Positions 1 to 10,989 of a DNA stretch of 64,000 bases are shown piece by piece. The first letter of the stretch is position 1, and every line of letters starts with the position of its first letter. The notes beneath the pieces are model-generated. The model worked only from the letters and a program-made list of their open reading frames with translations, was not told where the DNA came from and searched no databases. The stretch lies in NCBI GenBank assembly GCA_014529385.2, contig CM043958.1, positions 155,595,293 to 155,659,292 of the forward strand, written 5' to 3'. Source of the stretch: Adiantum capillus-veneris. Lineage: Eukaryota; Streptophyta; Polypodiopsida; Polypodiales; Pteridaceae. Position numbers and translations under genes: made by a program.

Positions 1-3000
1 CCATTGGAATTCTAAATAACAAAAAGAGCACCCTATGGCCTTAGGGCCATACAATTTCTAACTAACAAAAAGAGCACCCTATGGCCTTAGGGCCATAGGG
101 TTTTTAACTAACAAAAAGAACACCCCATGGACTTAGGGCCATAGGGTTTATAGATAACAAAACAAGCACCATATGGCCTTAGGACCATAGGGTTTATAGC
201 TAACACAAAGAGCACCTTGTGTCCTTAGGTCATATGGTTACTAGCCATATCAAAGAGCACCATGTGGCCTTAGGGGCATACGGTTTTTAGCTAACAAAAA
301 GAGCACCCTATGGATTTAGGGCCATAGGGTTTATAAATAACAAAAATTGAACCATGTGGCCTTAGGGCTATAAAGTTTATAGCTAGCACAAAGAGCACCC
401 TGCGGCCTTAAGGCCATAGGGTTTCTAGTGTACACAAAGAGCACCTTGTGGCCTTAGGGCCATACGGATTCTAACTAACAAAAAGAGCACCATGTGGTAT
501 TAGGGCCATAGGGTCTCTAACTAACAAAAAGAGCACTCTATGACCTTAGGGCCATAGGGTTTATAGCTAACAAAAAGAGCACCATGTGGCCTTAAGGCCA
601 TAGGGTTTATAGCGTACACAAGGAACACCTTGTGGCCTTAGGGCCATAGGGTTTCTAGCATACACAAAGAGCACCATGTGGCCTAGGGCCATAGGGTGCC
701 TAGCCATCACAAAGAGCACCCTGTGGCCTTAGGACCATAGGATGCTCTTTGTGATGGCTAGAAACCCTATGGCACCAAGGCCACATGGTGGTCTTTGTGT
801 ACGCTAGAAATCCTAGCCATCACACTGAGCACCCCATGGCCTTAGGGCCATAGGGTTTCTAGACATCACAAAGAGCACCCTATGGCCTTACCGTCATAAT
901 GTTGCTAGCTATGAAAAAGAGAGCCATGTGGCCTTAGGGCCATAGGGTTTTTTACAAAAGAGCACCCTGTGGCCTTAGGGCCATAGGGTTTCTATCCATC
1001 ACAAAGAGCACCCTGTAGCTTTAAGACAATACGGTTTCTAGCCAACAAAAAAAGCACCTTGTGTCCTTAGGGCTTGACAGTGCTCTTTGTAAGATCCATA
1101 GGGTTACTAGCTAACACAAAGAGGTCCCCGTGGCCTTAGGGCCATAGGGTTACTAGCCATCACAAAGAGCACCCTATGAACTTAGGCCATAGTGTTTCTA
1201 GCTAACAAAAATAGCACCTTGTGGCCTTAGGGCCATAGGGTTTTTAGCTAACACAAAGAGCATTGTGTGGACTTTGTTAGGCCATAGGGTTTCTAGATAA
1301 TAGAAAGAGCACCCTGTGGCCTTATGGCCATAGTGTTCCTAGCTAACAAAAAGAGCACCCTATGGACTTAGGACCATAGGGTGCTAGAAACCCTATGGCC
1401 CTAAGGTGACAGGGTGCTCGTTGTGATGGATAGGGTTTCTAGCCATCACAAAGAGCATCTTGTGGACTTAGGGCCATAAGGTTTCTAGCTCACACAAATA
1501 TCACCCTATGGAATTAGGGCCATAGGGTTTCTAGCTAGAAAAAAGAGCACCTTGTGGCCTTAGGACCATAGGGTTTGTATCTAACACAAGGAGCACCCTG
1601 TGGTCTTAGGATCATAGGGTTTCTAGTTAACAAAAAGAGCACTATGTGGCCTTAGGGTATCTAGCTTACACAAAGAGCTCCCTATGTCCTTAGGGCCATA
1701 GGGTTACTAGACATCAAAAAGAGAATTGTGTGGCCTTAGGGCCATAGGGTGCTCTTTGTGATGGCTAGAAACCCTAGCCATCAGAAAGAGAACCCTCTGG
1801 CCTCCTTAGGGCCATAGGGCTGCTAGACATCACAAAGAGCACCTTGTGGCCTTAGGGCACCCTGTGACCTTAGGTCCATAGGGTTTCTAGCTAATAAAAA
1901 GAGCATTCTTCATAGAAACCCTATGGCCCTAAGGCCAAAGGGTGCTCTTTGTGATAGCTACGGTTTCTAGCCATCATAAAGAGAACCCTGTGACCTTAGG
2001 GCCATAGGGTTTCTAGATAACACAAAGAGCACCTTGTGGACTTAGGGCCATAGGGTTTTTAGTTAACAAAAAGAGAACTATGTGGCCTTAGGGCCATAGG
2101 GTTTCTAGCTAGCACAAAGATCTCCTTGTGGCACTAGGTCCATAGGGTTTCTAACTAACAAAAAGAGCACCATGTGGCATTAGGGCCATAGGGTTTCTAG
2201 ATTACTTATAGAGCTCTCTGTGGCCGTTGGGCCATATGGTTACTAGTAGCCATCAAAAAGAGCACCCTATGGCCTTAGGGTCATAGAGTTTCTAGCCATC
2301 ACAAAGAGAACCCTATGGCTTTAGGGCACCCTATTTCATTAGGGAAATAGGGTTTCTAGCTAACAAAAAGAGCACCACGTGGCCTTAGAGCCATAAGGGT
2401 TTCTAGCTAACAAAAAAAGCACCATGTGGCCTTAGGACCTTAGGGTTTTTAGCTAAAAAAAAGAGCACCATGTAACCTTATGTCCATAGTGTTTCTAGCT
2501 AGAAAAAAGAGCACCCTATGGTCTTAAAGCTAGAGGGCTTTTGGCCACAAAAAAAAGAACCATGTGGCGTTAGGGCCATAGGGTGCTCTTTGTGATGGTT
2601 AGAAACACTATGGTCCTAAAGCCACGGGGTGCTCTTTGTGATGGTTAGGGTTTATACCCATCACAAAAAGCATCTTATAGACTTAGGACCATAGGGTTTC
2701 TATAGATAACACAAGAACACCCTGTGGCCTTAGGGCCATAGAGTTTCTAGACACATCACAAAGAGCAGCACCGTGTGGCCGTAGGGCCATGTAATGGCTA
2801 GATTCTCTATGTCCCTAAGGCTTGATAATGCTCTTTGTGATGGATATGTTTTCTATCCATCACAAAGAGAACCTTATGGCCTTAGGGACATAGGTTTCTA
2901 GCTAGCACAAAGATCACCTTGTGGCCTTAGGACCATATGGTTTCTAGCTAACAGAAAGAGCACCATGTGGCTTTAGGGCCATAGGGTTTCTAGCTTAAAC

Positions 3001-3640
3001 AAAGAGCACCTTGTGTCATTAGGGCCATAGGATTTTTAGCTAACAAAAAAAGCACCATGTGGCCTTAAGGACATAATGTTTCTAGCTAACACAAAGAGCA
3101 CCATGTGGCCTTATGGACATAGTGTTTCTAGCTAACAAAAAGAGGACCCTGTGGCCCCAGGTCCATAGGGTTTCTAGCTATCACACAAAGAGCACCATGT
3201 GGCCTTAGGGCTATAAACCCTATGGCTACATGATGCTCTTTGTGAAGGCTATGGTTTTAAGATAACACAAAGAGCACCCTGTGGCCTTAGGGCCATAGGG
3301 TTTTTAGCTAACACAAAGAGTGCCCTGTGGTTTTAGGGCCATAGGGTTTCTAGCTGACACAAAAAGCACCATGTTGACTTAGGTCCATAGGGTCTCTAGC
3401 TAACACAAAGTGCACCATGTGGTCTAAGGTCCATAGGGTTTCTAGCTAGCACCCTATGGCCTTAGGGCCATAGGGTTTTTAGCTTATACAAAGAGAATCC
3501 TGTGGCCTTGGGGCCATAGGGTTTTTAGCTAATGAAAAGAGCACCATGTGACCCTAGGGCCATGGAGTTCCTCACTAACATAGATAGCACCCTATGGCCC
3601 TAGGGACATAGGTTTCTTAATCCATTAGTACATAATTCTC
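1..3640. repeat. 46-bp hairpin satellite array
   Basis: About 75-80 tandem monomers. Successive copies of the AAAAAGAGCA motif near the left end start at 21, 67, 113 and 159, giving a 46-bp period. The core of each monomer is a near-perfect inverted repeat: CCCTATGGCC, a TTA loop, then GGCCATAGGG, followed by a TTTCTAGCTAACA-like linker. Monomers are diverged by substitutions and small indels, mostly in the linker and at the first arm (CTATGG, CTGTGG, CATGTGG, CTTGTGG). The array runs off the left edge of the window. No coding capacity is visible; ORFs here are chance. Confidence 0.93.
740..3252. repeat. Inverted monomer blocks within the satellite
   Basis: Short runs of monomers read in the opposite orientation to the bulk of the array, recognised by the reversed linker GTGCTCTTTGTGATGGCTAG. 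They lie at about 740-812, 1380-1430, 1750-1775, 1913-1965, 2580-2650, 2792-2852 and 3214-3252. Each creates a local head-to-head or tail-to-tail fold-back longer than the monomer hairpin. Confidence 0.8.
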
Positions 3641-5230
3641 TTGTATGTATTACCTAAGGCGGACTGACCACCGGTTCCTTTTAAATGTAAGGATTCAAAA
3701 AAGGTTCCAAAAGGTGCAAATTGACCACCCTACGGCCTTAGAACCATAGAGTTTCTTGTTTACATAAAGGTGCAAAATGGTTTCTAGCTAACAAAAAGAG
3801 CACTTTGTGGCCCACAGGGTTCCTTTTTAATGTAAGGATGCAAAAAGATGAGATTATGATCGTGGGGTCACAAAATGCCAATAGAGAACCATTAGGTAAG
3901 TTTTTTATGTGGTACATAAGGATTTTGTATATAATGCACAAGGAAACTTGACCACCCTGTGGCTTGAGGGCCATAGGGTTTCTTGTTAACATAAAGGTGC
4001 AAAAATATGAGCATATGGTCCTATGTTTCAATGTCCCTTGAGCTTCTACATTGACATCCTATGTCCCTAGGGTCATAGGATCATAGGATCTCTCATCACC
4101 AAGCTAAGATGCAATTTTTGACATTCTTGTTAGTGTAGGGTTATGGTAGAGTTCATAGTTTAGAAGTAAACCAGAAGTCAAAGGGGTTTTGCCCATTATA
4201 TTCAGGGTCATGTAGACATGGGTTTGCACGTATGTCGCACCCATGAATTATAATCTGATGGTCGTAATCTTCGTGCACCTCTAGATTGAGATATATGGAG
4301 ATTGGGCATGGCTAGAGAATGTGAATTAGTTTACACTGTGCCAATGTAGAAGTTCTAAAGGGACATTTATGCTACTCAAGGGCCCAAAGAATATAGATTA
4401 GTTAGTCCAGGCTGACGAAAGAGGTAACAGTTTAGAAATAAACCTTAAGGAAAAAGGGTTTTTCCCACTAAATGCATTGTCATGTAGACATGGATGTGCA
4501 CTTATGTCACATCCATGAATATAGCATTTACTAATAAAGATGAGATTATGACCCGGTGGTTCTGACCTCCGTGCACCTCTAGATTGAGGTATATGGGGAT
4601 CAGAAATGGCTAGAGAATGTGAGGTAGTTTACAATGTGCCAATGTAGAAGCTCTAAGGAGACATTTATGCCACTGAACGGCACCTACATGGGAACCATGT
4701 ACATAGGAAATTTCATTAGATTAGAGTGCACCCTATGGCCCTAGGGCCATAGGATGCCAATGTAGAATCTATAAAGGGCATTTAGGCCACTCAAGCACAC
4801 CCACATAGGCACCATGAACATAGGAAATTTGATTCAAATAGAGGGAACCCTATAGACCTAGGGACCAAATGTTATAGATTAGTTGGTCTAGGCTTATGAA
4901 AGAGGTCACAGCTTAGAAATAAATCAAAAGGAAAAGGGGTTTTTCCCACTACATGTATTGTCATGTAGACATGGGTATGCACTTATGTCACACCCATGAA
5001 TATAGGCATTGACCAATAAAGATGAGATTTTAACCTGGTGATCCTGACCTCCATGAACATCTACACCAAGGTGTGTGGGGATTGGGCATGGCTAAAATTT
5101 ATGTGAGGTAGTTTACAGTGTAGTTTACAGTGTGCCAATGTAGAAGTTGTAAGGGGACATTTATGCCACTCAATGGAACCTACAAGGGAGCCATGTACAT
5201 AGGAACTCTCCTTAGATTAGAGTGCATGTG
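3641..5230. repeat. Complex repeats related to the satellite
   Basis: No gene is seen. The hairpin core recurs sparsely (for example near 3722, 4053 and 4731), embedded in longer repeats. A block beginning with a GTCATGTAGACATGG motif recurs at about 4209, 4490 and 4968. A block containing CCAATGTAGAAG and a CATTTATGCCACTCAA-like stretch recurs near 4350, 4640, 4760 and 5135. 4411-4890 and 4893-5225 are diverged copies of one unit of about 480 bp. Confidence 0.7.
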
Positions 5231-5960
5231 GCCATTGTCAAATCTCTAAAGACATTTTGGTGGCCACTCAAGTGCACCCAAGGATGCTGTGAGGTCCCCA
5301 CCCCGCCATATCAAACAGCGGATCTGATGGTGAACCTGGTGGCCACTAGATCTATTGTGGAAGCAAACAAAGTGGTTCAGGGGATAGCTAGCGGACGATC
5401 TCTCATCACAAAGTGAATCGAGCTCGAGCCTACTAGCAATGAGATCTAGCTCCACCTCGCAGGGGAAGCGTACTTAAGCTATCTAGCGATCTTAAGACTC
5501 ACCTTCCAAGAGGAGAGAAACCCCGAGTGCCTTTTTCCCCATGTTTCACAGGCACGTACTCTCGAGATTTCACCTCTCTAGGGGCAATGAGTATTACTAA
5601 TATCGAAGTAGGCACTATGGGGACAGAGAGTTCCCGACCAATCGGAACCACCCATCTCATTGGCATTGGCAACCTGAGCCAAGCCCCCACTTTCCACCCC
5701 CACACTCACACTTCCTTGTGTGACCTAATTACTACCACAAAGGTTGTTCAACATAAACATTCCTTGTTTTAATTCCGAAGCACATTGTTCGTTAAGACAG
5801 CCCTTCAACCAGTATTGCAAAAAGCACCAAGACAGAATTCTAGTAAAAATTCTACTCAAACTTATTCATAAAAGTTCCAATGTTCTGGAGGTACAACATC
5901 CCCCCTCCAGCGAGAGTTTACTCCTCCCGCTATCGCCTAGCTGCCCATACAACTAGGTAT
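5231..5960. other. Stretch without recognisable gene
   Basis: Higher GC than its surroundings. Several overlapping short ORFs exist on both strands, but none has a recognisable motif or a codon pattern that separates it from its antisense shadow. The left part (to about 5290) still carries satellite-related sequence. The rest may belong to retroelement fragment C, but I find no boundary or target duplication. Confidence 0.4.
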
Positions 5961-6075
5961 GTCCACCGCATAGAAAGCACGACATGGACATTCCCACCGC
6001 TTAACCAGCAGACGTGGGTTCCCACCGCTTAACCAGCAGTCGTGGGTATCCACCGCTTAACCAGCAGTCGTGGAT
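5960..6075. repeat. 28-bp tandem repeat
   Basis: Three clear units begin at 5993, 6021 and 6049, sharing CCACCGCTTAACCAGCAG followed by a CGTGGG element; a degenerate unit lies just upstream near 5961. CCCAC and GTGGG within the unit are complementary, so each unit can form a small stem. Confidence 0.75.
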
Positions 6076-6333
6076 TCAAGAGCCCTTAACCAGGAACTCT
6101 GCCCCCTGTGATCAGGAGGGGGTTCATGACTAATTCAACATTGGAAATAGAACGAGCATGCCGAGATAAATTTTCCCTAGCAGACATTCTTTCCTATTGC
6201 AAACAGTATATTGTTCAATCATTTCTTTCCTACTTTAGACTTTAATATACAAATGAATTCAATTGCCGAGGTTTCCGTCGGATTTCTCCAACATGTTGGG
6301 GATATGTTCATTCCTAGCTAAACGTATGCAATG

Positions 6334-6504
6334 TTAAACAACTTGAATAAAACTGTGATCTACTTCTTCTATTTCTTCGTCATTGGCTCGTGAGATGGCC
6401 GGTGCTTGTTCGACCATGGGAGCTTTTCCTTTTCCATTTGTATTGCTCGTTCCCACCTCGTGGTCGTGGGCACCACCGAAGCGAGTTCTCTTAACCGGGG
6501 CCAT
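6334..6504 (-). pseudogene. Short gag-N-terminus-like ORF of fragment C
   Basis: A 56-codon minus-strand ORF starting at 6504. It begins MAPVKRTR and is rich in Gly, Glu and Asp, with a low-complexity stretch (GTSNTNGKGKAP) and an acidic end (DEEIEEVD). Fragment D has a matching 61-codon ORF beginning MAPKITRE. The basic MAP start followed by disordered sequence resembles the N-terminus of some plant Gypsy Gag proteins. Nothing downstream continues it, so it is either a truncated gag or the first exon of a spliced ORF. No function can be assigned from the sequence alone. Confidence 0.35.
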
Positions 6505-7336
6505 TTTACTCACTACTTTAAATGATAAACTTGAAGAAAAGAGCTAAAGTCCAAGAGCATCATAACAACCAAATGGCAGATTAGAATTATTAAAGAATCC
6601 TCCTTAGGCAAGAGATTAGATTTTTCCTTCGAGACCTAGCAATTTTATGGGTAATTCCTTACTTACCCTATGGGAAATGGCTCTAAGGTTAATTACTTGG
6701 CTTAGATGATTAAGAAATTCAGAATTTTACTAATTGATTCACGAAAGAGATGAAGTAAGCAAGCTCATCCATTTTCCTAGAGTAATATGAAGATGCAGAA
6801 TTGCCGCAGACATGTGTGACATAAAATTCTCTTCTTAATGGCCTAATGACTGATTAATTTTCAGCCTTAATCACATTTTAATGTGGGAGAAGATTGAGTC
6901 TAATTTAATTACAACACTATTGAGTGGTAAAAGAATGAATTTCATCAAATCTACACTATTACTGGCTGACAATTTATTAACTATGCTGCCTAGAGAGAGA
7001 ATCTTTCCTAATCATGCATTAATCCTTGGTTAAGGATGATGAATGGATACATAATTTAGCTAATTGAATGATGATTATGTAATGGAGTATAGCTATGGAG
7101 ATTTAGAGAGCAGCTATAGGGAATTATAGCCAGGATTAAGCATAGTAGCTAAGGAATTTGGAGAATAAAGATGAGAATTAAGAAGAGCAGTAATTAAACC
7201 ATGATTACCGTGATTAGGGGTTGAGAATCCTCTGATTTTTCTGATCCAATGAATCCTCAAGATGAGAATTTCGGCAGTACCTCCCTCCTTGCTTCTCCTT
7301 CAAAAACTGTGTGTGTACCGACAGCACCTCCCCAAG

Positions 7337-7402
7337 GTGTGTGTGTGTGTGTGTGTGTGTGTACTGGGTGTGTGTGTGAGCATATGTGTGTGTGTGTGTG
7401 TG
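7337..7402. repeat. (GT)n microsatellite
   Basis: Two GT/TG runs separated by a short interruption, in the transcribed part just downstream (minus strand) of the fragment C TATA-like box. Confidence 0.85.
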
Positions 7403-7408
7403 CAGGCC

Positions 7409-7416
7409 TTTAAATA
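7409..7416 (-). promoter_or_regulatory. TATA-like box of fragment C
   Basis: TATTTAAA on the minus strand, preceded by a moderately GC-rich segment and followed by the AT-rich leader. It occupies the place of TATAAATA at 10583 in the homologous fragment D. Confidence 0.4.
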
Positions 7417-8045
7417 GGCTCCTGCAAGCTGAAAATCGACCAGCCTTGCTATTTGCATCTGGGGGAGCACTGAGTCTCTGCATTGTCAAGTCCAGTTCCC
7501 CTACCCACCAAGTGTCCAGTTGGCTTGGTTAACTGGCTCTGACACTTAGTTACTGGCTTGGAAACTCTCCTAGGACTCCCACAAAGAGAGAAGGCACCCC
7601 CTAGCTGCTAAAGCTGAGCTGGAGCGGGCTGGAACCTGTTCCCACACAGCCTCGGGTCCCCGGTGCCTCCCAGGCCAATTTTGGGAAAAATTGATTTTAG
7701 GCTAAAACGGGTCATACGAGTCGGAATTTGATGCCGAAAATTGCTATAGCAAGCTCTAACTAAGGCGTACTGGCCCGAGTACCTGCCATATTTAGCAGCC
7801 CCCGGGGTCCGGAAATGCTTTTTTTTCAAATTTGGAGTACGGGTGCAGTTTTTCGAGACGGTCAAAACTGGATGGGTCGGGTGACCAAAAACTTACTATT
7901 TTTTAAATTTTTTTTGCAAAAATTATTTTAATTCACATTTAGGAGCTTTAAAACATTCTAAACATCATGGCACTGACAGAATTCAAAAAACTCCTAAAAA
8001 TAGTAACTTTTTCTATTATGATCATTTCAAGGTACAATGGTGCTC

Positions 8046-8370
8046 TTTTTGATCGGGGTCAGAGACCTTACAGATGCCATGGACATAAGAACTTTGATTT
8101 AAGTAGAGGTAACCCTATGGACCTTGGTCCATAGGGTGTTAGTGTAGAGGCTCTAAAGGGGAATCAAGGCCATTCAAGGGCTACTACTTTGGGACCCCTA
8201 TGTCTCTAGGGAAACAAGGTTCCTCTAATGTTGTAAGAGATCTTGTGATCCATAGGGTGGCCTAGGTACCCTTGTAGAACCATTTTGTTGGCACACTTTG
8301 GACTTAGGGCCATAGATTTTAACATAAAGGGGACTCTATGGCCCTAGGTCCATATGGGTGTATTAATATC
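8046..8370. repeat. Satellite-related repeat
   Basis: Diverged copies of the hairpin core (CCCTATGGACCTTGGTCCAT near 8113; GGCCCTAGGTCCATATGG near 8341) with the AGGCTCTAAAGGGG-type linker also found at 3641-5230. No coding sequence is visible. Confidence 0.65.
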
Positions 8371-8429
8371 CATCTTCTCTAAATACATATCGTTATTTTT
8401 ATAGAAATAGCTTATAAAAGAATGTCAAA

Positions 8430-9300
8430 GTTGGTTGATGCAATAAGCTCAACACCATGTCCTTGTGGTATCTAGATTTTCACTTGCCAAATGATGGAAA
8501 AGATGAGAAAGTCAGCTTGTTCTTTCAAGATAAAGAGCAATTGCCCTTCAAAGACTGTGGGATTATTTAGGAGATAAAGAAAGATTGTTCAAATCTTGAA
8601 ATGTCTCCATGCCTTGGAGGAAATCTACTCAACGGTGATTCCTACTTGTTGAAGTCAATGGTCTTTTCTCAAAACTTGGTGAAGATTGATTATGATGGAG
8701 TGGCAATGACAAAAGCAGGGTGGGTGGAGCTTAAAGAGGGCACTCTAAGTGATAACTTCATAGACTTATATATTGAGGTCTTTAAAAAGTCACTCAGTAT
8801 TTAGGTAAATTGAGCAGCACAAAAAAGAATAAGAAGCAAAATAATGAAGACATAGATAAATCAAGCCAAGCTAAGACCCTCAAGGAGAGTTCTACCTTTC
8901 AGCTCCTTAATGGGATTAGAGACCGTCCAAACATGTGCTCTTTGCGAAGTAGTTTTTGGGGTTTGGGAATTCTTTAGTCAAGGAAAGTAGTACACCAACT
9001 ACTCTAGTGTTGAAGAGTCATTGTTAGAGCCAATGCATACTCTCTCCATCAATGACAAGGAGTATGATGCTAGAAACCATGGCCAAAGATTTTTTTGTGT
9101 GTTGTGAAATCAAATGCATGTGTAAAAGAAGATGATCAAGTAATAGACATATTCTCATTAGGCTATGGGACTAAAGAGGCACTGCAACAACGGAGAAAGG
9201 TGATATCAGTTGCATGTACTAGTGATCAAATGACACATGGGAATATCTTTTCCAGCTCATACTGGATGAAGACCTTGATCTTAGAAGTTGGGTAGGTGTG
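8430..9300 (+). pseudogene. Decayed coding remnant, protein family not recognised
   Basis: The plus strand has coding-like stretches in shifting frames. One runs from about 8450 to 8804, with an internal stop, and includes LPNDGKDEKVSLFF and VKIDYDGVAMTKAGWVELKEG. Another, at about 9000-9295, includes KSNACVKEDDQVIDIFSLGYG and EALQQRRKVISVACTSDQ. Amino-acid composition and charge spacing look like a globular protein rather than chance ORFs, but stops and frame changes separate the pieces. I do not recognise the family. It lies between satellite-related DNA and an AT microsatellite, so it is probably a captured or retrocopied gene fragment. A repeat-encoded protein is the alternative. Confidence 0.4.
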
Positions 9301-9926
9301 AATACCCATACAAGGTCAATGCCAAGGATTCAGAGGAAGAAGAAACTGAAGAACCATTAGATGCAAGTGCAAATGTCATTCTAAAAATTCTATGGAAAAG
9401 AGGTTCAACTAGCCACCCATGATACTAAATCACTGATGTTTAGATTATTTTTATCATTTTATTAAATTTTTCCCATCTCAAATCCACCCATGATGTTCAA
9501 AACATTGATGTTTGGCTTATTATTTTTCTCAATTCATTTTCTTTGAAAAATGTCTACTTGTGAGTTTGAGTTTTTTCACAATAAATGAAGTAGACTCCCC
9601 CAATTTCAAAAAACTAAAAATCCTTTCAAAACATCTCAAATGATTAAATGAAGGGTGAGATTTTAAATGAAAAGTTTCATGACACTAAAAAGTCAAAAGA
9701 ATTTTCATACACATATAAAGAGGTGATTCAAGTGTTAATTCATATATTTATCCTTTTCTTCTTGTTTTCCTTTCCTCTCTTTTCTCTGGTGCTTTCTCCT
9801 CTTTAGAGTTTCTTTGCATCATGCAGGCAGTGAATTTTTTTTTGGGAGCTATTAGGAAAAGTATAGATATAATAAATGAATTCAACTTAAGTGTATGATA
9901 TTATACGGACATATTGTGGAAAATAT

Positions 9927-9930
<4 letters not shown>
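9301..9930. other. AT-rich stretch, nothing recognised
   Basis: No ORF, repeat or structural signal found apart from A- and T-rich runs. Confidence 0.5.

Positions 9931-9931
<1 letters not shown>

Positions 9932-9988
<57 letters not shown>
9932..9988. repeat. (TA)n microsatellite
   Basis: About 28 uninterrupted TA dinucleotides. Confidence 0.97.
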
Positions 9989-9990
<2 letters not shown>

Positions 9991-10582
9991 TCATAAGATG
10001 CAGTATGTAATACTTTAAAGTTAAGTGATCATATGAGGTTTGGGTAGAACACCCTATTACTTGAGGATCATAGAGTTCTTTGTAGACATGTCACCCTATG
10101 TCTGTAAGGTCTCCACCTTTCTAGCTGTCAGAAATTAACTTAAGCTTTAGGAGAAAGCATTGATCAAGAAATCAGGCAGAAACACTATCTCAAAAGCAAT
10201 AAAAATTGGTATTTTTGGAATCTTAAGCACAGCAAACCCCGGGCTAGAAATTTTCAGAATTGAATTCCGATAAAAACTGGCATAGTTATGACCCCTGGAA
10301 GTTTACACTGTGAATTGAGTAAAATAGAAAAATTGAAGGGTTACAGTAATCATTTAAGCATAGACGTTATTAAAGGTCTCCCAGATATTTACCAATTAAG
10401 CAAAAATAGGTCAAATTATAGCAAAATTGACATTTTAAAAGCTGGCAGGTAATGGGAGGGTCATCACTGACTTGCCAGGGACTCATTTAGCAGCAGGGGT
10501 CGTTTTTTGACCTGTAGGGGGTTGCTTGAACTGCAAGCAACTGCCTTTTTCAGCCTGTGAGAGCTTAAGAGTGCCAGAAATC

Positions 10583-10590
10583 TATAAATA
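10583..10590 (+). promoter_or_regulatory. TATA box of fragment D
   Basis: TATAAATA, about 35 bp upstream of a CT-rich segment (CTACTCTCTCTCTCATC) that would form the start of the transcript. The architecture is that of an LTR promoter. Confidence 0.5.
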
Positions 10591-10989
10591 GGACCCCTAG
10601 CTTCACATTTTAGACAGACTCGGAGCCTTGCTACTCTCTCTCTCATCTAGAGAGAACACTACACAGAAATCATTAGAGTTTAATCTCTAATTGATTAACC
10701 CTAACGGTAATTAACCTAATCCTTCTTAATTAGCAAGGTTAGATTAAGATAAATTGCTAATAAATCAAAGATTAGGCCTATGCATGCTCCTTAAACCTCT
10801 TTAAATTAATTAATCTCTGTTGATTATTATAATTAAGCTTAGTAATACTAAGCTGATTATTTATTCTATCATATTAAGGCGGAAATTAGCCAAATTAACC
10901 ATGAATTAATGGTAAAAATATTAATTAGGATTAGATAAAGTTGAATTATTTATCGGAGATGCATTAGACAGTCATTAATCTAGGAAAAT

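Larger units (their letters stand above)
5960..8045 (-). mobile_element. Retroelement fragment C (LTR-like part, leader, gag start)
   Basis: Read on the minus strand this region has: a promoter-like block with a TATTTAAA box at 7416-7409; an AT-rich leader at about 7200-6510; and a short ORF beginning MAPVKRTR at 6504. This matches plus-strand fragment D at 10120-14160, which has the same order and shares the sequence CATTGCATACGT just after its ORF. Satellite-related DNA flanks it on both sides, which suggests insertion into that DNA. No second LTR, primer site or target duplication was found, so the limits are approximate. Confidence 0.4.

Noticed and set aside
1-3640. CRISPR-like appearance of regularly spaced palindromic repeats
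   Set aside because: The whole 46-bp unit repeats, with no unique spacers, and the sequence context is a plant nuclear genome.
7214-7489. 91-codon minus-strand ORF
   Set aside because: Largely His-Thr repeats from the (GT)n tract.
7608-7865. 85-codon minus-strand ORF in fragment C
   Set aside because: It lies in the LTR-like promoter block and has no recognisable motif.
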